This document shows, piece after piece, positions 7,839-18,239 of a DNA stretch of 45,094 bases. The position numbers and the translations under genes were made by a program. Below the pieces are notes generated by a model. It saw only the letters and a program-made list of their open reading frames with translations, made no database searches and was not told the origin of the DNA. This stretch comes from Nitrospirota bacterium. GTDB lineage: Bacteria > Nitrospirota > Thermodesulfovibrionia > UBA6902 > DSMQ01. Every line of letters starts with the position of its first letter. Position 1 is the stretch's first letter. The stretch spans positions 122,262-167,355 of the forward strand of contig JACQXB010000006.1 of the NCBI GenBank assembly GCA_016208965.1. The letters are read 5' to 3'.

Positions 7839-8965
7839 TGTAAAACCTCTTTAATGCGCTGGACCACATACCTTTGCTCTTCATCACTCATAGATGGATA
7901 CAGAGGCAGAATGACAGTGCTTTTTGTTATTCTTTCGGTCTCAGGCAGAAAAACTCTATATTTGGAATAGCACCTCTCCATATGAATCGCCATTATCCCT
8001 CTTCTTGTTGCTATTCCTTTGTCAAGAAGTCTTTCCATAATGGCATCCCTTGATACAGGAGATGAAACAAGTATTTCAATCCAGTAAGACTGGTAGTTGT
8101 GATATATATGGTCAGGGATTTTAGGAACCCTGATATGCCTTATCTCTGACAGGGCTTTATTATAAAACCCGGCAATCTGCCTTCTTCTTTCAAGGATAAA
8201 CGGGAGTTTTTTAAGTTGCGCAATACCCATTGCTCCCTGTATATCTGTCATTCTGTAATTATATCCTATTTCAGGATAGGACTCTATAATTACTTTGTCA
8301 GCCTTGTGCCTTTCAATGTCAGAGATTGACATGCCGTGATGGCGGAATCTTCTAAGTCTTTCCGCAATATTGCAGTCATCAGTTGTAATCATTCCGCCCT
8401 CTCCTGTGGTTATCATCTTTCTTGGATGGAAACTAAAGCATGCAATATTTCCATGTCCGCCTATTCTTTTACCTTTATATTCAGAAGCGATTGCACAGGC
8501 AGCGTCTTCAATTACCTTCAATCCATGTCTATTAGCTATTTCTCGAATACTATCTATTTCTGCAGGAAGTCCCATCTGATGAACAGGCATTATTGCCTTG
8601 GTTTTTTTAGTTATTGCGCTTTCTATTTTATCAGGATTGATATTACAGGTCTCAGGGTCTATCTCAACAAATACAGGGGTTGCTCCACAATGAACTACGG
8701 AGTTGGCAGTTGCTATAAAAGAGAGTGAAGGCACTATAATTTCATCTCCATGACCCATACCAGATACTGATAGTGCTGAATGTAGGGCAGTTGTGCATGA
8801 TGTGGTTGCAATAGCATATTTGGCGCCAACATATTCTGCAAACATTTTCTCAAACTCAGCGACCTTAGGACCTTGAGAAACCCACCCGCTATCAATAACC
8901 TTTGATATAAGTTGCTTTTCCTCTTCTCCAAGATAAGGCTTGGTTATTGGTATATTAATTCCCAT
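7835..8965 (-). CDS. DegT/DnrJ/EryC1 sugar aminotransferase
   Basis: 376-residue PLP enzyme. Visible motifs: TTSCTTALHSALS (phosphate binding), EDAACAIASEYKG with the ring-stacking/PLP Asp, and CFSFHPRKMITTGEGGMITT, whose Lys forms the internal aldimine. The C-terminal region HNYQSYWIEI is also typical. These enzymes transfer an amino group from glutamate to a nucleotide-linked keto-sugar. It lies between an NAD-dependent dehydratase/epimerase and an acetyltransferase, the order expected for a 4-acetamido-4,6-dideoxy sugar route (LegB/LegC/LegH-like). Substrate is inference. Confidence 0.88.
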   Translation of the reverse strand: MGINIPITKPYLGEEEKQLISKVIDSGWVSQGPKVAEFEKMFAEYVGAKYAIATTSCTTALHSALSVSGMGHGDEIIVPSLSFIATANSVVHCGATPVFVEIDPETCNINPDKIESAITKKTKAIMPVHQMGLPAEIDSIREIANRHGLKVIEDAACAIASEYKGKRIGGHGNIACFSFHPRKMITTGEGGMITTDDCNIAERLRRFRHHGMSISDIERHKADKVIIESYPEIGYNYRMTDIQGAMGIAQLKKLPFILERRRQIAGFYNKALSEIRHIRVPKIPDHIYHNYQSYWIEILVSSPVSRDAIMERLLDKGIATRRGIMAIHMERCYSKYRVFLPETERITKSTVILPLYPSMSDEEQRYVVQRIKEVLQ

Positions 8966-8967
8966 AA

Positions 8968-9963
8968 CTACCAGTTAAAAACAACATCCTGTTTTAAAAG
9001 TTCTGAGATATCATAATCCTGAGAATTGAACCAATCTATATAGAACCCGATCCCTTCTTTTATGTCTACCTCTGGATTGAAGTCAAATAACCTTTCTGCT
9101 CTTGTTATATCAGCGTAGTGCCTCATAACATCGCCGGGACGTTTTTTCTCATAAAGAGGTTTGGGGCTTTTCTTGCCAAGCCCTTCTATTATTATCTCTG
9201 CAAGGGTGTTTATGCTGACTTCTCTACCCCTTGCAATATTAACAACCTGACCTATCATCTCATCACATTCGGATGCCATAATTATTCCCCTCACAGCATC
9301 AGAGACATAAGTAAAATCTCTGGTCTGTGTACCGTCGCCGAAGATTATAGGCGGCATATTATTTAAAACCCTCAGGACAAACTTCGGTATAACTTCTCCG
9401 TAAGCACCTTCAAAATGTTCTCTTGGCCCGTATGTATTGAATGGCCTTACAACCATAGAGTCAAGACCATAGATTCTATGATATGAGAGCACATATAACT
9501 CCCCGGCAAGCTTGCTTGCACCGTATACAGTTATAGGTTCAAGTGGATGGTTTTCAGACATCGGGACTTTTTTTGCGGTTCCATAAACTTCCGAAGATGA
9601 GATATAAACAAAAAGTTTTACATTATTCTCTAAACTCGCCATACATAGGTTAAGAGTCCCAGTTGCGTTAACTTCATGATTTATTTCAGGGTCTTTTATA
9701 GAAACCCTGAGACATTGAACAGCTAAATTATAAACAACATCAATATTCTTGGTTATCTTTTTTAAAAGGTCTTTATCCCTTATATCACTCTCTATAATCT
9801 CTATCCCCGGGTTATTAAAATGCTGAGTTAAGTTTTCTCTCTTTCCTGATGTGAAATTATCAAGCACCACTATATGATTCTCTTTGGATAAGGCATCAAC
9901 AAGATGGCTACCAATAAAACCTGCGCCCCCTGTAACCAAAATCCTTTTGCCTTTAATTTTCAT
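8968..9963 (-). CDS. NAD-dependent sugar epimerase/4,6-dehydratase
   Basis: 331-residue extended SDR. It has the Rossmann signature VTGGAGFIGSHLVDAL, the SSSEVYGTA catalytic segment, the YGASK (YxxxK) active site, and the FNTYGPREHFEGAYGEVIPK substrate loop with GDGTQTRDFTYVSD. The SEVYGTA form resembles LegB-type UDP-GlcNAc 4,6-dehydratases, although plain C4 epimerases share much of this. Its product keto-sugar would feed the aminotransferase 3 bases downstream. It overlaps the upstream aminotransferase gene by 4 bases, so the operon is tightly coupled. Confidence 0.85.
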   Translation of the reverse strand: MKIKGKRILVTGGAGFIGSHLVDALSKENHIVVLDNFTSGKRENLTQHFNNPGIEIIESDIRDKDLLKKITKNIDVVYNLAVQCLRVSIKDPEINHEVNATGTLNLCMASLENNVKLFVYISSSEVYGTAKKVPMSENHPLEPITVYGASKLAGELYVLSYHRIYGLDSMVVRPFNTYGPREHFEGAYGEVIPKFVLRVLNNMPPIIFGDGTQTRDFTYVSDAVRGIIMASECDEMIGQVVNIARGREVSINTLAEIIIEGLGKKSPKPLYEKKRPGDVMRHYADITRAERLFDFNPEVDIKEGIGFYIDWFNSQDYDISELLKQDVVFNW

Positions 9964-11069
9964 TTTTTGCTGTAGAATTCTTTTATTGCATCTACTATGT
10001 AACGAATATCATTATCCTTAAGTTCAGGATATATGGGTAGGGATAGAATCTCTTTACAGGCTTTCTCGGTCTCAGGAAAATCTCCATATTTATAACCATA
10101 GACTCTGCATGCCTCCTGGAGATGTATGGGAACTTTATAGTGGATGCCTGTACTTATGCCTCTCTCATTCAGATATTCCTGAAGTTCATCTCTTTGAGGA
10201 GTCCGTACTACATACAAATGATAAACATGTTTCCTGTCAGCAGTCTCTTTCGGGAGTATTAGAGGCGTGCTTCCAAAAAGGGCGTTATATTTCTTTGCTA
10301 TGCTCCTGCGGTTTTCATTGTAATTATCAAGATGTTTTAATTTTATCCTCAGTATCGCAGCCTGAAGTTCATCAAGCCTGTTGTTATATCCCATAACAGA
10401 ATGCTCATATTTGCTTTTATGTCCGTGATTTCTGAAAAGTCTTACCTTTTCAGCTATATCATGATTATTGGTAACAACCATGCCTCCTTCTCCATACCCT
10501 CCAAGGTTCTTAGTAAAATAAAAACTGAAGCACCCCGCATCTCCTATACTTCCACATTTTTTATTGTGATATTCAGCTCCGTGTGCCTGGCAGGCATCTT
10601 CAATAATCTTTATTCCATATTTTTCTGATAATTCCATAATCGGCTTTATATTCGCAGATTGCCCGTACATATGAACCGGGACAACAGCCTTTGTCTTTGA
10701 GTTTATTTTCTTTTCTATGAGGAATGTATCAATTGTATATGTAACAGGGTCTATGTCAACAAAAACAGGCATAGCTCCAATATAAGCAATTGCCTCAACA
10801 GTTGCAAAAAATGTATTTGGAGAAACAATAACTTCGTCGCCCCTCCTGATTCTGGCGGACAGCAACGCTAAATGTATGGCATCTGTTCCAGAACCTACGG
10901 CTATTGCATATTTTGTTTTGCAGTATGAGGCAAACTCTTCTTCCAGCGCCTGTACATTCGGCCCGATATAAAGATTCATTGTAGAAAAAACAGATTCTAT
11001 TGCCTTCATTACCTCGTCTTTGATTGGTTCAAAGCCTGCTTTTAAATCTATTAGAGGAATTTTTTTCAT
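9960..11069 (-). CDS. DegT/DnrJ/EryC1 sugar aminotransferase (WbpE-like)
   Basis: 369-residue PLP aminotransferase. Motifs: [13 protein letters not shown] (phosphate loop), [20 protein letters not shown], and [20 protein letters not shown] with the PLP lysine. YGQSANI and [14 protein letters not shown] are family-typical. It sits between an epimerase and a hexapeptide acetyltransferase, with an oxidoreductase further upstream. Oxidoreductase/aminotransferase/acetyltransferase matches the WbpB-WbpE-WbpD set that builds 3-acetamido uronic-acid sugars in Pseudomonas. A WbpA-like dehydrogenase is not in the window. Confidence 0.88.
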   Translation of the reverse strand: MKKIPLIDLKAGFEPIKDEVMKAIESVFSTMNLYIGPNVQALEEEFASYCKTKYAIAVGSGTDAIHLALLSARIRRGDEVIVSPNTFFATVEAIAYIGAMPVFVDIDPVTYTIDTFLIEKKINSKTKAVVPVHMYGQSANIKPIMELSEKYGIKIIEDACQAHGAEYHNKKCGSIGDAGCFSFYFTKNLGGYGEGGMVVTNNHDIAEKVRLFRNHGHKSKYEHSVMGYNNRLDELQAAILRIKLKHLDNYNENRRSIAKKYNALFGSTPLILPKETADRKHVYHLYVVRTPQRDELQEYLNERGISTGIHYKVPIHLQEACRVYGYKYGDFPETEKACKEILSLPIYPELKDNDIRYIVDAIKEFYSKK

Positions 11070-11719
11070 TTTAAATCTTTATACGGCGGCCAGGAATAAG
11101 GTTTTTCAAAAAAACCTGCTTCACAGGTAAGCTGGTCAATGGTTTTAATAACCCTTGCAGGATTTCCAACAACAACGCTGTTTTCAGGCACATCTTTTGT
11201 TACAACGGAGCCTGCGCCAACAAGACTATTTCTGCCAATCCTGATACCTGGAAGGATAGTTGAATTTGCGCCTATTTTTGCAAAATCTTCAACTACAGCC
11301 CCTTTTTTGCATTCTTTATATTTTGGACAATCCATAGGATGAGGGTCGTCAGTAAATACAACATCAGGGCCCACAAACACATTACTGCCGATTGTGACCA
11401 TTTCCAGAAAACAGTTGCTGTGAATGCGGCTGTTATCGCCTATTCTATTGCCGAATTCAAGCACAGAGTTAGTTCCTATACTTACACCATTGCCTATTTT
11501 ATTGTCTTCTCTGATGGATACTCCCTGCCCTGTCTGGAAGTTATCACCTATTTCACTGCCAGCGTATATTGTAGTGAAGGGCCTTATAATTGCGTTCCTG
11601 CCTATTTTAAGGGGAAGCTCTCCCGGGTTAGCCCCTCTTGGTGGTTTTCCAATAATACACGGCGGCTCTATATTTGCATTTTCCTTAATTTCAACATTTG
11701 GATACAAAATATTATTCAC
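11066..11719 (-). CDS. Hexapeptide N-acetyltransferase (WbpD-like)
   Basis: 217 residues with many left-handed beta-helix turns ([59 protein letters not shown]) and the closing [12 protein letters not shown]. The TDDPHPM loop and following cysteine-bearing segment are typical of WbpD/WlbB sugar N-acetyltransferases. 4-base overlaps with both neighbours. Likely acetylates the 3-amino group added by the adjacent aminotransferase using acetyl-CoA. Confidence 0.85.
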   Translation of the reverse strand: MNNILYPNVEIKENANIEPPCIIGKPPRGANPGELPLKIGRNAIIRPFTTIYAGSEIGDNFQTGQGVSIREDNKIGNGVSIGTNSVLEFGNRIGDNSRIHSNCFLEMVTIGSNVFVGPDVVFTDDPHPMDCPKYKECKKGAVVEDFAKIGANSTILPGIRIGRNSLVGAGSVVTKDVPENSVVVGNPARVIKTIDQLTCEAGFFEKPYSWPPYKDLK

Positions 11720-12732
11720 AGGCTTATTTTAATACCGCCTTTTTTCATTGATTTCTCAGCAGCCTCAAGTATCCTTACAACCCTTAAACCTGACTCCCCA
11801 TCTGTTATAGGAGTTTTTTTGTTTAATAAACAATCAGCTAAATGGTCAACCATAATTTTTAATGCCTCTGTATTGTCTATATTAGGAGCATACATATCGC
11901 CTATTCTATATTGAATTCTATTTTGATAAACTGTCTTTTTATTTGTCTTTGCCAGTGTTATCCCTTTATCATAGATTTTTACTTTATCAGCAGGGTCAAG
12001 GTCATCAAAGACAATCATTTTTTTATTGCCGCCTAAAATTATTCTTCTAATTTTCACCGGGGACATCCAGTTCAGATGGAAATGAGCAATAAGGTTATTC
12101 TTGAAATTTATGCTCACATAAGCTATGTCTTCTATCTTGCTGTGCGTATGGCTGGCGCCAGTGGCTACAACACTTTTTGGTTTTTCAGTGAGCAAATAGT
12201 CCATAATTGCAACATCATGCGGTGCAAGATCCCATATTACATTTATATCGCTTTGAAATAAGCCAAGGTTAACTCTGACAGAGTCAAAATAATAAATATC
12301 TCCGACTCCGCCGGAAGATATAACTTCTTTTATTTTTTTTACAGCTCCTGTGTATATGAAAGTATGGTCTACAAACAGCATAAGGTTTTTCTTATTGGCA
12401 AGTTCAACAAGTTCTTCTGCCTCTTTAACTTTTGAAGTGAAAGGCTTTTCAATAAGCAGATGCTTACCAGCCTCAAGGGCATCTTTTGCAAGATTGTAAT
12501 GCGAATGCACAGGTGTTGCGATGGCTACTACCTGAATATCATTGTCTTTGAGTATGTTCTTGTAGTTTGTCGTTGCAGTTATATGAGGGTATCTGAGCCT
12601 TATTCTCTCCAGCCTGTTTTCATTAATATCACAGACATATTTTATATCCGTATGATAATTTTCACTGAAATTTCTGATGAGGTTAGGTCCCCAGTAGCCG
12701 CAGCCTATAACACCTAATTTAATCTCTTTCAA
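11716..12732 (-). CDS. Gfo/Idh/MocA oxidoreductase (WbpB-like)
   Basis: 338 residues. Rossmann N-terminus [17 protein letters not shown], then the EKPF motif ([17 protein letters not shown]) whose Lys is part of the active site, and [15 protein letters not shown] holding the catalytic-type Asp/His. The C-terminal domain is an open beta-sheet. WbpB-like members oxidise C3 of a UDP-sugar acid to a ketone before amination. First gene of the tightly overlapping biosynthetic run (start/stop overlaps at 11716, 11066, 9960). Confidence 0.87.
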   Translation of the reverse strand: MKEIKLGVIGCGYWGPNLIRNFSENYHTDIKYVCDINENRLERIRLRYPHITATTNYKNILKDNDIQVVAIATPVHSHYNLAKDALEAGKHLLIEKPFTSKVKEAEELVELANKKNLMLFVDHTFIYTGAVKKIKEVISSGGVGDIYYFDSVRVNLGLFQSDINVIWDLAPHDVAIMDYLLTEKPKSVVATGASHTHSKIEDIAYVSINFKNNLIAHFHLNWMSPVKIRRIILGGNKKMIVFDDLDPADKVKIYDKGITLAKTNKKTVYQNRIQYRIGDMYAPNIDNTEALKIMVDHLADCLLNKKTPITDGESGLRVVRILEAAEKSMKKGGIKISL

Positions 12733-12828
12733 TTTCTGTGTTCCTGTTCAAGTTCAGACTCTATTTTAGTCTTTTTGTTCTTTTTAATTATAACCTTAGC
12801 TTATACATAATATACATATAAATTATCA

Positions 12829-14571
12829 CTAATTATTGTTTCCGTACAAAAAAACCTTATAGCTAATATTCATTATTTTTACTGAAATGGGCATTAGCTT
12901 ATTGCTTATTTCAGGTGTAATTTTGGAGGTTTTATATACCATAAATATTGGATTTTCTATATAAACTTTAAAAGCAGCGTCTAAATTATAATGCTCTTTT
13001 AGATATTGTGAATACAAAGCCATATATGTTAAATTGCCAATATGATAAAGATTATCTTTTTCTATTAATTCACCAAAGGTTTTAACATTAAAGTCCTTTA
13101 AAGTTTCTGAACTAACAGGATCATTAAACCTATGATTTATAGGCAACATTCTAAACTCAGAGAAATCGTCTAAATTGTCAAAAACTGAGATAAGTTCAAA
13201 TGGCAGACTCTTTGCCCAAACGAGGAAAACGTGCTCTTTTGTTGGATGTAACTGAGCAATATAATATTTTAGTAAAAAATTTCCTTTTTTTTGAAAACTA
13301 CTAACCTTATAATGCAAAAATATAAAGTAACCGATAAATAAGAAAATAAATATAAACTTAAACTTGCTTTTCAATTGTTTTGTTGATTTTTCCCCAATAT
13401 CATTATCAACAAAAAAAAGCGTAAGAAATGACAAAAAGGAAAAAATAGACATATACACTCTATTAGGTAGCTTCACAAAATGACCCAAATAAATAATAAT
13501 AAATAGTGAAACTAAAATGGATATAGCAACTCCAATGGCTGTTTTTTTATCTTTCTCTCTATTAATCTGTAGAATAAAAAATATTATAAGTAACACTGCT
13601 CCATAAAAATATTTGTCTTTCAACATATATCTAAAGTTTATCAACGGTCCTTTAGTTGGAATATTTTTAACCTCTAAAAGAACAATTTCCATTTTATCTT
13701 TATCGAAGACCTTATCATCTGCAGAAAACCACTTGCCCATTAAAAGAAGGTCATTAACGCCCCATCCTACTTTATTGAATATATGCCTCGTTCTGGAAGA
13801 ATATTCGGGCATCTTCATATAATCAATCAATTCACCTCTTAGGTTGGCTTTCTCAAACATATATGCCCATCTATTGTCTTTTGAATAGTGGGCTTTATCG
13901 TATATATGGCATGCAAATACAACAACGGATAATGATATATTTAGAATAATTATTTTCTTAATAATTTGTTTATTAAATTCTTTTTTAGCTATTCCTAAAA
14001 TAATTAGAGGTAAAGATAATATCATGACTAAAAAGAAACTGTCCATTCTTATTAATGAAGATAAACTTAATAAAAGTATACAAACTATAATAGTTTTATA
14101 GGATAAATTTTTCTTCTCATCGTATAAACTTGCAAGAAGCAAAAACGCACCACTTATGCCTATCATAGAAGCATTAGTGGTAAACTCAGGACCTCTTATA
14201 AAAAAGAGTCCAAACAAAACAAAATAAACTAAGAAATAAACAATGCGAGTAATTGAATATTTATAAGATAAGAGGGAATATAATAAAACAACAAATGAGG
14301 TAAACAGGATGAAGAAGGTATAAATGCCATACCAGGGATGAGATGGTAAAGTTTGATATATTTTTTTTAGGGCGCTCCCTATTATTATGTTTGAATAAAC
14401 TATATATTCAGATGGGTTATTACTAAAACCCTTTCCGTAGATACTCATAGCCATAATTACATCATCATTTATTCCCCATGTGCTTTCAAATATTAATATG
14501 GAAAGAAAGAAAAGTATAAATATGAGGGAAAACGCTATGAGAAGGTTATTCTTCTTTAAATTTTCAAGCAT
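12829..14571 (-). CDS. Large integral membrane protein, GT-C-like
   Basis: 580 residues, roughly eleven hydrophobic helices in the first 400 and a soluble C-terminal part. I recognise no named family. After the first membrane helix comes ESTWGINDDVIMAM, an acidic cluster where GT-C glycosyltransferases carry their catalytic Asp. Placement beside another GT-C-like protein and a Dol-P-Man-synthase-type enzyme fits a polyprenyl-phosphate-sugar-dependent transferase or a polymer-processing protein. Lower GC than neighbours suggests frequent exchange, as for many glycan genes. The 96 bases upstream of the sugar operon hold nothing else I can call. Confidence 0.6.
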   Translation of the reverse strand: MLENLKKNNLLIAFSLIFILFFLSILIFESTWGINDDVIMAMSIYGKGFSNNPSEYIVYSNIIIGSALKKIYQTLPSHPWYGIYTFFILFTSFVVLLYSLLSYKYSITRIVYFLVYFVLFGLFFIRGPEFTTNASMIGISGAFLLLASLYDEKKNLSYKTIIVCILLLSLSSLIRMDSFFLVMILSLPLIILGIAKKEFNKQIIKKIIILNISLSVVVFACHIYDKAHYSKDNRWAYMFEKANLRGELIDYMKMPEYSSRTRHIFNKVGWGVNDLLLMGKWFSADDKVFDKDKMEIVLLEVKNIPTKGPLINFRYMLKDKYFYGAVLLIIFFILQINREKDKKTAIGVAISILVSLFIIIYLGHFVKLPNRVYMSIFSFLSFLTLFFVDNDIGEKSTKQLKSKFKFIFIFLFIGYFIFLHYKVSSFQKKGNFLLKYYIAQLHPTKEHVFLVWAKSLPFELISVFDNLDDFSEFRMLPINHRFNDPVSSETLKDFNVKTFGELIEKDNLYHIGNLTYMALYSQYLKEHYNLDAAFKVYIENPIFMVYKTSKITPEISNKLMPISVKIMNISYKVFLYGNNN

Positions 14572-14578
14572 TTTTACT

Positions 14579-16440
14579 CTACGTTTTGTTTTTGTTCCCC
14601 TGATTTAATTCATCTTCTATCTTTATAATCATATCTTTTATAGTTGTGTCCTTTGGAAATCTTTTCTGCGCATACTGATATGCAGTAAGTGCGTCTTTGA
14701 GTCTGCCCATCTCATAAAAGGTTTTACCAAGTGTTACAAGATACCTTGGATTCTGCCTGTTAGACATTGCCATCTGCGATGCGATAAATATCAAGGTATT
14801 GTATACATCATCCTTTGGAAGTCTGAATTTTGTTATTATGTCACGATTCTCCGTTACATTCTTAACAAATATAACGGCAATAGGCTCAGAAAATACAGGC
14901 ACCCATTCATCATCCTCAGGCAACCTTAAGAGAAGCTTAGGAACATTGCCATAAACATCAAGGGTATCAAACAGGAGAAAGTTTATATTGTAGTGGTCTA
15001 ACAATCTCTTCCATAGAGGCTTTTTGCCCTGTGAAAGTTTTTTATTGGATAATGTTTCCACAGCATTCATCATCCAGCTATATTCTAATTGTAGTGTATA
15101 GTTAAGCCATCTTGTGTCTATAAATGTTTTTTTCCATGGATAAAGCCTCCATGTGATGTATCCGCCATAAGGGTGGCTGTTGAGTATATTCCCTGAGATT
15201 TTATTTTTTTCTATAAAATCCACAGCAGCAACAGGGACATAGGAGCCTCTTGCTATGTCTAATTTGAGCCACTGAAATTTAAATATACTGATAGAAAAGA
15301 CTATTGATGACAATAATGCCAATACACTGAAAACAGATACCAGTTTCTCAAACTTCTTTTGGGGAATCCTTTTAAATAGGTCTTTAAGTAGCAGGTCTGT
15401 TTCCTTACCTAGAACCATTGCTGCGAGAGAAACATAATAAATGGTATATCGCCCTGTTTTAGCAGCCATTACGAAAAATCCCAAAAGGAGAACCACATGC
15501 GTTAAATCCATTTTTTTATTTCTAAATATTAAAATCAATGGAAATAAAATGGCTAAGGGAGTATAGCCGTAGTCCAAAGGAGCAAGTTTATTAAGATAAA
15601 TAAAGAATGGAGACTGGTATTCCTGAATACCTGTTTCCAAAAATTTATACTTTTGAGAAAGGGCAATAGAGAATGCATCCCAGCCTGTTGGATTGATATA
15701 CGAGGTTATCAGTGCAAGGGTTGTAACAACATAAAAAGTGACAATTTCATTTCTTGTATAGCCTGCTTTTTTAAATATAATCTTGAGCCCTTCACAGAGC
15801 ATGTAAACTGCAATGATAATATTTCCGATAATGAATCCTCCGTGGAGATTGGACCATAAGAGCATAAGGAGAGGCAGGAGGAATAATGAAAATCCCCCCT
15901 TCCCCCCTTTACTAAAGGGGGGTGAGGGGGGGTTATTTTTGAATTCTTCAAGGATTATGAATGCCAAAGGAGTGAAGAGGACTACAAACAATACAGGTCT
16001 TTCACCTGTGTACCGGAGGGCGTCAAAATATACAAGTAAGATAAAGATAAATGAAATATAAAATCCGACATTCCACCTTTTAAGTCTCCACAAGACCAGT
16101 AAAATCATCATCGTGAGGAGCAACACTCTGAGAATAATTATCCCTGCAGGTCCTGTATAATTATAAATAAGATAAAATATAACCTGACCAAGCCAGTACT
16201 GCTTTAATATGAAATTTTCCCTCTCAGGAAGGAGATTTTTATTTTCCTCAAGGCTTGCTGTATAAGAGAAGGGGTCTTTATCAGGGATTGTGCCTGTTTC
16301 AACTATATATCTTCCAGTTGATATATGCCACCAAAAGTCAGAATCAAAGAGCTTTGCAGATATAAATACATAAGAAAAACTTCCAACGAGGACTATAAAG
16401 GCGAGGACTATAAATATATTTGTTTTTTTTTAATTTTCAT
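14579..16440 (-). CDS. GT-C-like membrane glycosyltransferase with TPR tail, frameshifted
   Basis: An open frame from GTG at 16126 gives 515 residues, but the same frame is open upstream to 16432 and encodes DFWWHISTGRYIVETG and DKDPFSYT, the hallmark first loop of this family, without any start codon. An ATG at 16440 encodes MKIKKK but is one base out of frame because an A-run (16423-16431 on this strand) has nine bases; ten would give a continuous 620-residue protein. A sequencing error, slippage or a real mutation are all possible. The protein has many membrane helices, a repeat-derived PPSPPFSKGG insertion, and a C-terminal TPR (YLVTLGKTFYEMGRLKDAL). Confidence 0.75.
15889..15940. repeat. 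C-rich/G-rich palindrome inserted in frame in a CDS
   Basis: Nearly perfect inverted repeat: runs of C, then ACTAAAGGGGGG, then runs of G, flanked by A-rich and T-rich ends. On the coding strand it encodes NNPPSPPFSKGGKGGF, between EEFK and SLFLLPL of the membrane protein. The same repeat type occurs at 18122, 21113, 22110, 33339 and 37296. Confidence 0.85.
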
Positions 16441-16455
16441 AGAACAATTTCCGGA

Positions 16456-16481
16456 CGGGAGGCTTTAGATATTGCCTCCCG
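16456..16481 (-). terminator. Hairpin downstream of the major pilin gene
   Basis: Perfect 8-bp stem (CGGGAGGC / GCCTCCCG) with a 10-nt loop, 22 bases after the pilin stop codon and upstream of the membrane protein gene. No clean U-tract follows, so it may stabilise the abundant pilin mRNA or act as a weak terminator rather than a strong intrinsic one. Confidence 0.5.
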
Positions 16482-16502
16482 AACTCGGAATTGAGTACTT
16501 TT

Positions 16503-17063
16503 TTAGTCAGAATACAGTGTTTTGTTATGCATTACGGCCAACCTGTCTGTGGCTATTACCTGAAGAAAGGGGACCAGACCTGAAGTATTCTGGGCTATAT
16601 TAATCTGACATGCTATAGATGTATTGACCCCGCCTTCATTAAAGAGATTTACTGTAGTGGACCATGGAGACAGCTCACCGAATTGGAGACGTCTTGCAGA
16701 TACATAAGCAGAATCAAGGGTACCGGCATTAAGATACATTCCCAACTGAGAATTATTTTGATCTGCAGCGGTTATCTCTCCATTACCATTAGAATCTACT
16801 TCTCTCAGTGCAATTCCTGTGTTTGATACACCCTTTAAGGCAGAATTTAGCCATCCCTGAAGTTCTGGCTCCACTGCTGATGCAGCCCTCGTTACCGCTC
16901 CTTTTCTTCCCCTTTCCTGCATACCGAGGTAGCCTGGAATTGCTATAGCCGCAAGAATACCGATGATTGCCACGACTATCAAAAGCTCAATCAAGGTAAA
17001 GCCCTTTGGCTGGCTCAGGACAAAGCCTTTTTGATTCCTTAAATTGTCTACTGCTTTAAACAT
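16503..17063 (-). CDS. pilA: Major type IV pilin (PilA-like)
   Basis: 186 residues. A 20-residue leader ends in QPKG, followed by the mature start FTLIELLIVVAIIGILAAIA with Glu5, then IPGYLGMQERGRKGAVTRAA. The globular domain has few cysteines (one in SIACQINI) and an EF-hand-like DSNGNGEITAAD loop that could bind calcium, as known in some type IV pilins and pseudopilins. Strong AAAGGAGGAAAG ribosome site upstream. Inner-membrane precursor processed by prepilin peptidase. The leader could start later; the processing site does not change. Confidence 0.87.
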   Translation of the reverse strand: MFKAVDNLRNQKGFVLSQPKGFTLIELLIVVAIIGILAAIAIPGYLGMQERGRKGAVTRAASAVEPELQGWLNSALKGVSNTGIALREVDSNGNGEITAADQNNSQLGMYLNAGTLDSAYVSARRLQFGELSPWSTTVNLFNEGGVNTSIACQINIAQNTSGLVPFLQVIATDRLAVMHNKTLYSD

Positions 17064-17169
17064 TGTCTTTCCTCCTTTTATTAAAATAAAGCTATCATCT
17101 GACTACTGTATACTTCCTACTATATGCTGTCTTCCCATCACCTCCCTATTAAGTTATTGAGTTAACGAG

Positions 17170-17775
17170 TCATTTATCCTTTCCTAATATCTCTCCAACG
17201 GAGAGCGTTAGGTCAGGAAAACCCCTCGGTGAAACAGTCTGTTTAAAGAGCAGTCTTACCATTACCCCATATCTATCCCCTGATGGAGAATGATATATCT
17301 CTATTGTATCTTCTTGTAGATTCACAAGCCATACCTCCTGAATCAATGCCTTTGCATAAAGGGGAATCTTTAATGAACGGTCATATTCAACTGATGCATC
17401 CGCAATCTCAATAACAAGCAGGACATCTTGCGGTTTTGGATGTTTTTCAGAATAAAAATCAGGGCGGGGTTTTAAAATGGTTATATCTAATTGTGGCTCG
17501 GAGTATTCATTAAGGTCAATGGGATTTTGGACACTAACAATTGCCCTTCCTTTTAGCTTTTCGCTCAATAAGTTATTCAAACGATTTACTACTGAAGCAT
17601 GTTTAATTCCTATAGGCGTCATGTCAACAATCCTCCCATCTAAAAGCTCAACCCTCTCATCCTCATGCAGAATTCCCTTTTCCCCAAGAAGTTGATATTC
17701 ATCAACTGCAAAGCGGTGCAGCATTGCCCCTATATTTAAATCTGCCTTTAAAGTGTCTTCTGCCGCTTTAATCAT
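17170..17775 (-). CDS. Uma2 family endonuclease (DUF820)
   Basis: 201 residues with the Uma2 pattern: the FAVDEYQLLGEKGILHEDER start, VELLDGRIVDMTPIG, HASVVNRLNNLL, the EPQLDITILKPR strand with the catalytic Asp, VLLVIEIADASVEYD with the catalytic Glu, and the QEVWLVNLQ strand with the terminal catalytic position. Distinct from and clearly diverged from the Uma2 at 1534. Biological role of the family is unknown. It stands alone between the pilin gene and a repeat-rich gap. Confidence 0.85.
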   Translation of the reverse strand: MIKAAEDTLKADLNIGAMLHRFAVDEYQLLGEKGILHEDERVELLDGRIVDMTPIGIKHASVVNRLNNLLSEKLKGRAIVSVQNPIDLNEYSEPQLDITILKPRPDFYSEKHPKPQDVLLVIEIADASVEYDRSLKIPLYAKALIQEVWLVNLQEDTIEIYHSPSGDRYGVMVRLLFKQTVSPRGFPDLTLSVGEILGKDK

Positions 17776-17824
17776 CTTTAACCCCTCGCATTAATTTTAA
17801 AGTCCTTAGTCATGCAATTATTAC

Positions 17825-18004
17825 TACCTAAGTTGAGCGTTTTATTTGTGAATGCCTTATTTAATCAAAGCATTTCGAAAAAATGTAATCACCCAACAAG
17901 TGTCATTCCCGCAGTTCTTTGAGCGGGAATCTAGCCCATCTGTTTTCTGGATTCCTGCTTTCGCAGGAATGACGACATGACTAAAAAATCGCTCAATTTA
18001 GGTA
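17825..18004. mobile_element. MITE-like element, copy 1
   Basis: 180-bp element bounded by inverted termini TACCTAAGTTGAGCG (left) and CGCTCAATTTAGGTA (right), with one mismatch. Inside, bases 17880-17909 are identical to 20957-20986 of copy 2, and a GTCATTCC/GGAATGAC hairpin pair lies in the right half. No ORF. The outermost TA on both sides could be a target duplication as made by Tc1/mariner/IS630 enzymes. It occupies most of the 17776-18250 gap. Confidence 0.75.
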
Positions 18005-18121
18005 CTATTATTATCGGCATAATGAACCTTTCCCTTTAAGTATAGTCATTTTAAAGGCTATGTCAAGCATTTTTTAGCCTTTCTATATAGTAACCATTCA
18101 GTAATGAGTGGGTAAATCCCC

Positions 18122-18163
18122 AAAATCTCCCCTCGCCCCTCTTTTTCAAAGAGGGGAAAAATA
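18122..18163. repeat. C-rich/G-rich palindromic repeat
   Basis: CCCCTC and CCCCTCTTTTTCAAAGAGGGG runs between A-rich ends; an intergenic member of the palindrome family that also sits inside three genes of this window. The remaining gap sequence around it has no gene. Confidence 0.7.
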
Positions 18164-18239
18164 TACGTTTCCACTCCTCACTGAAGGGATACACTTTCTA
18201 TTTCTATAAGTTAGTTTACTAAAAAGAAAAAATAGTTTA

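Noticed and set aside
17880-17986. Intrinsic terminator at the GTCATTCC hairpins
   Set aside because: The hairpins are part of a dispersed repeat inside a MITE-like element and are not followed by a T-tract in the direction of a gene.
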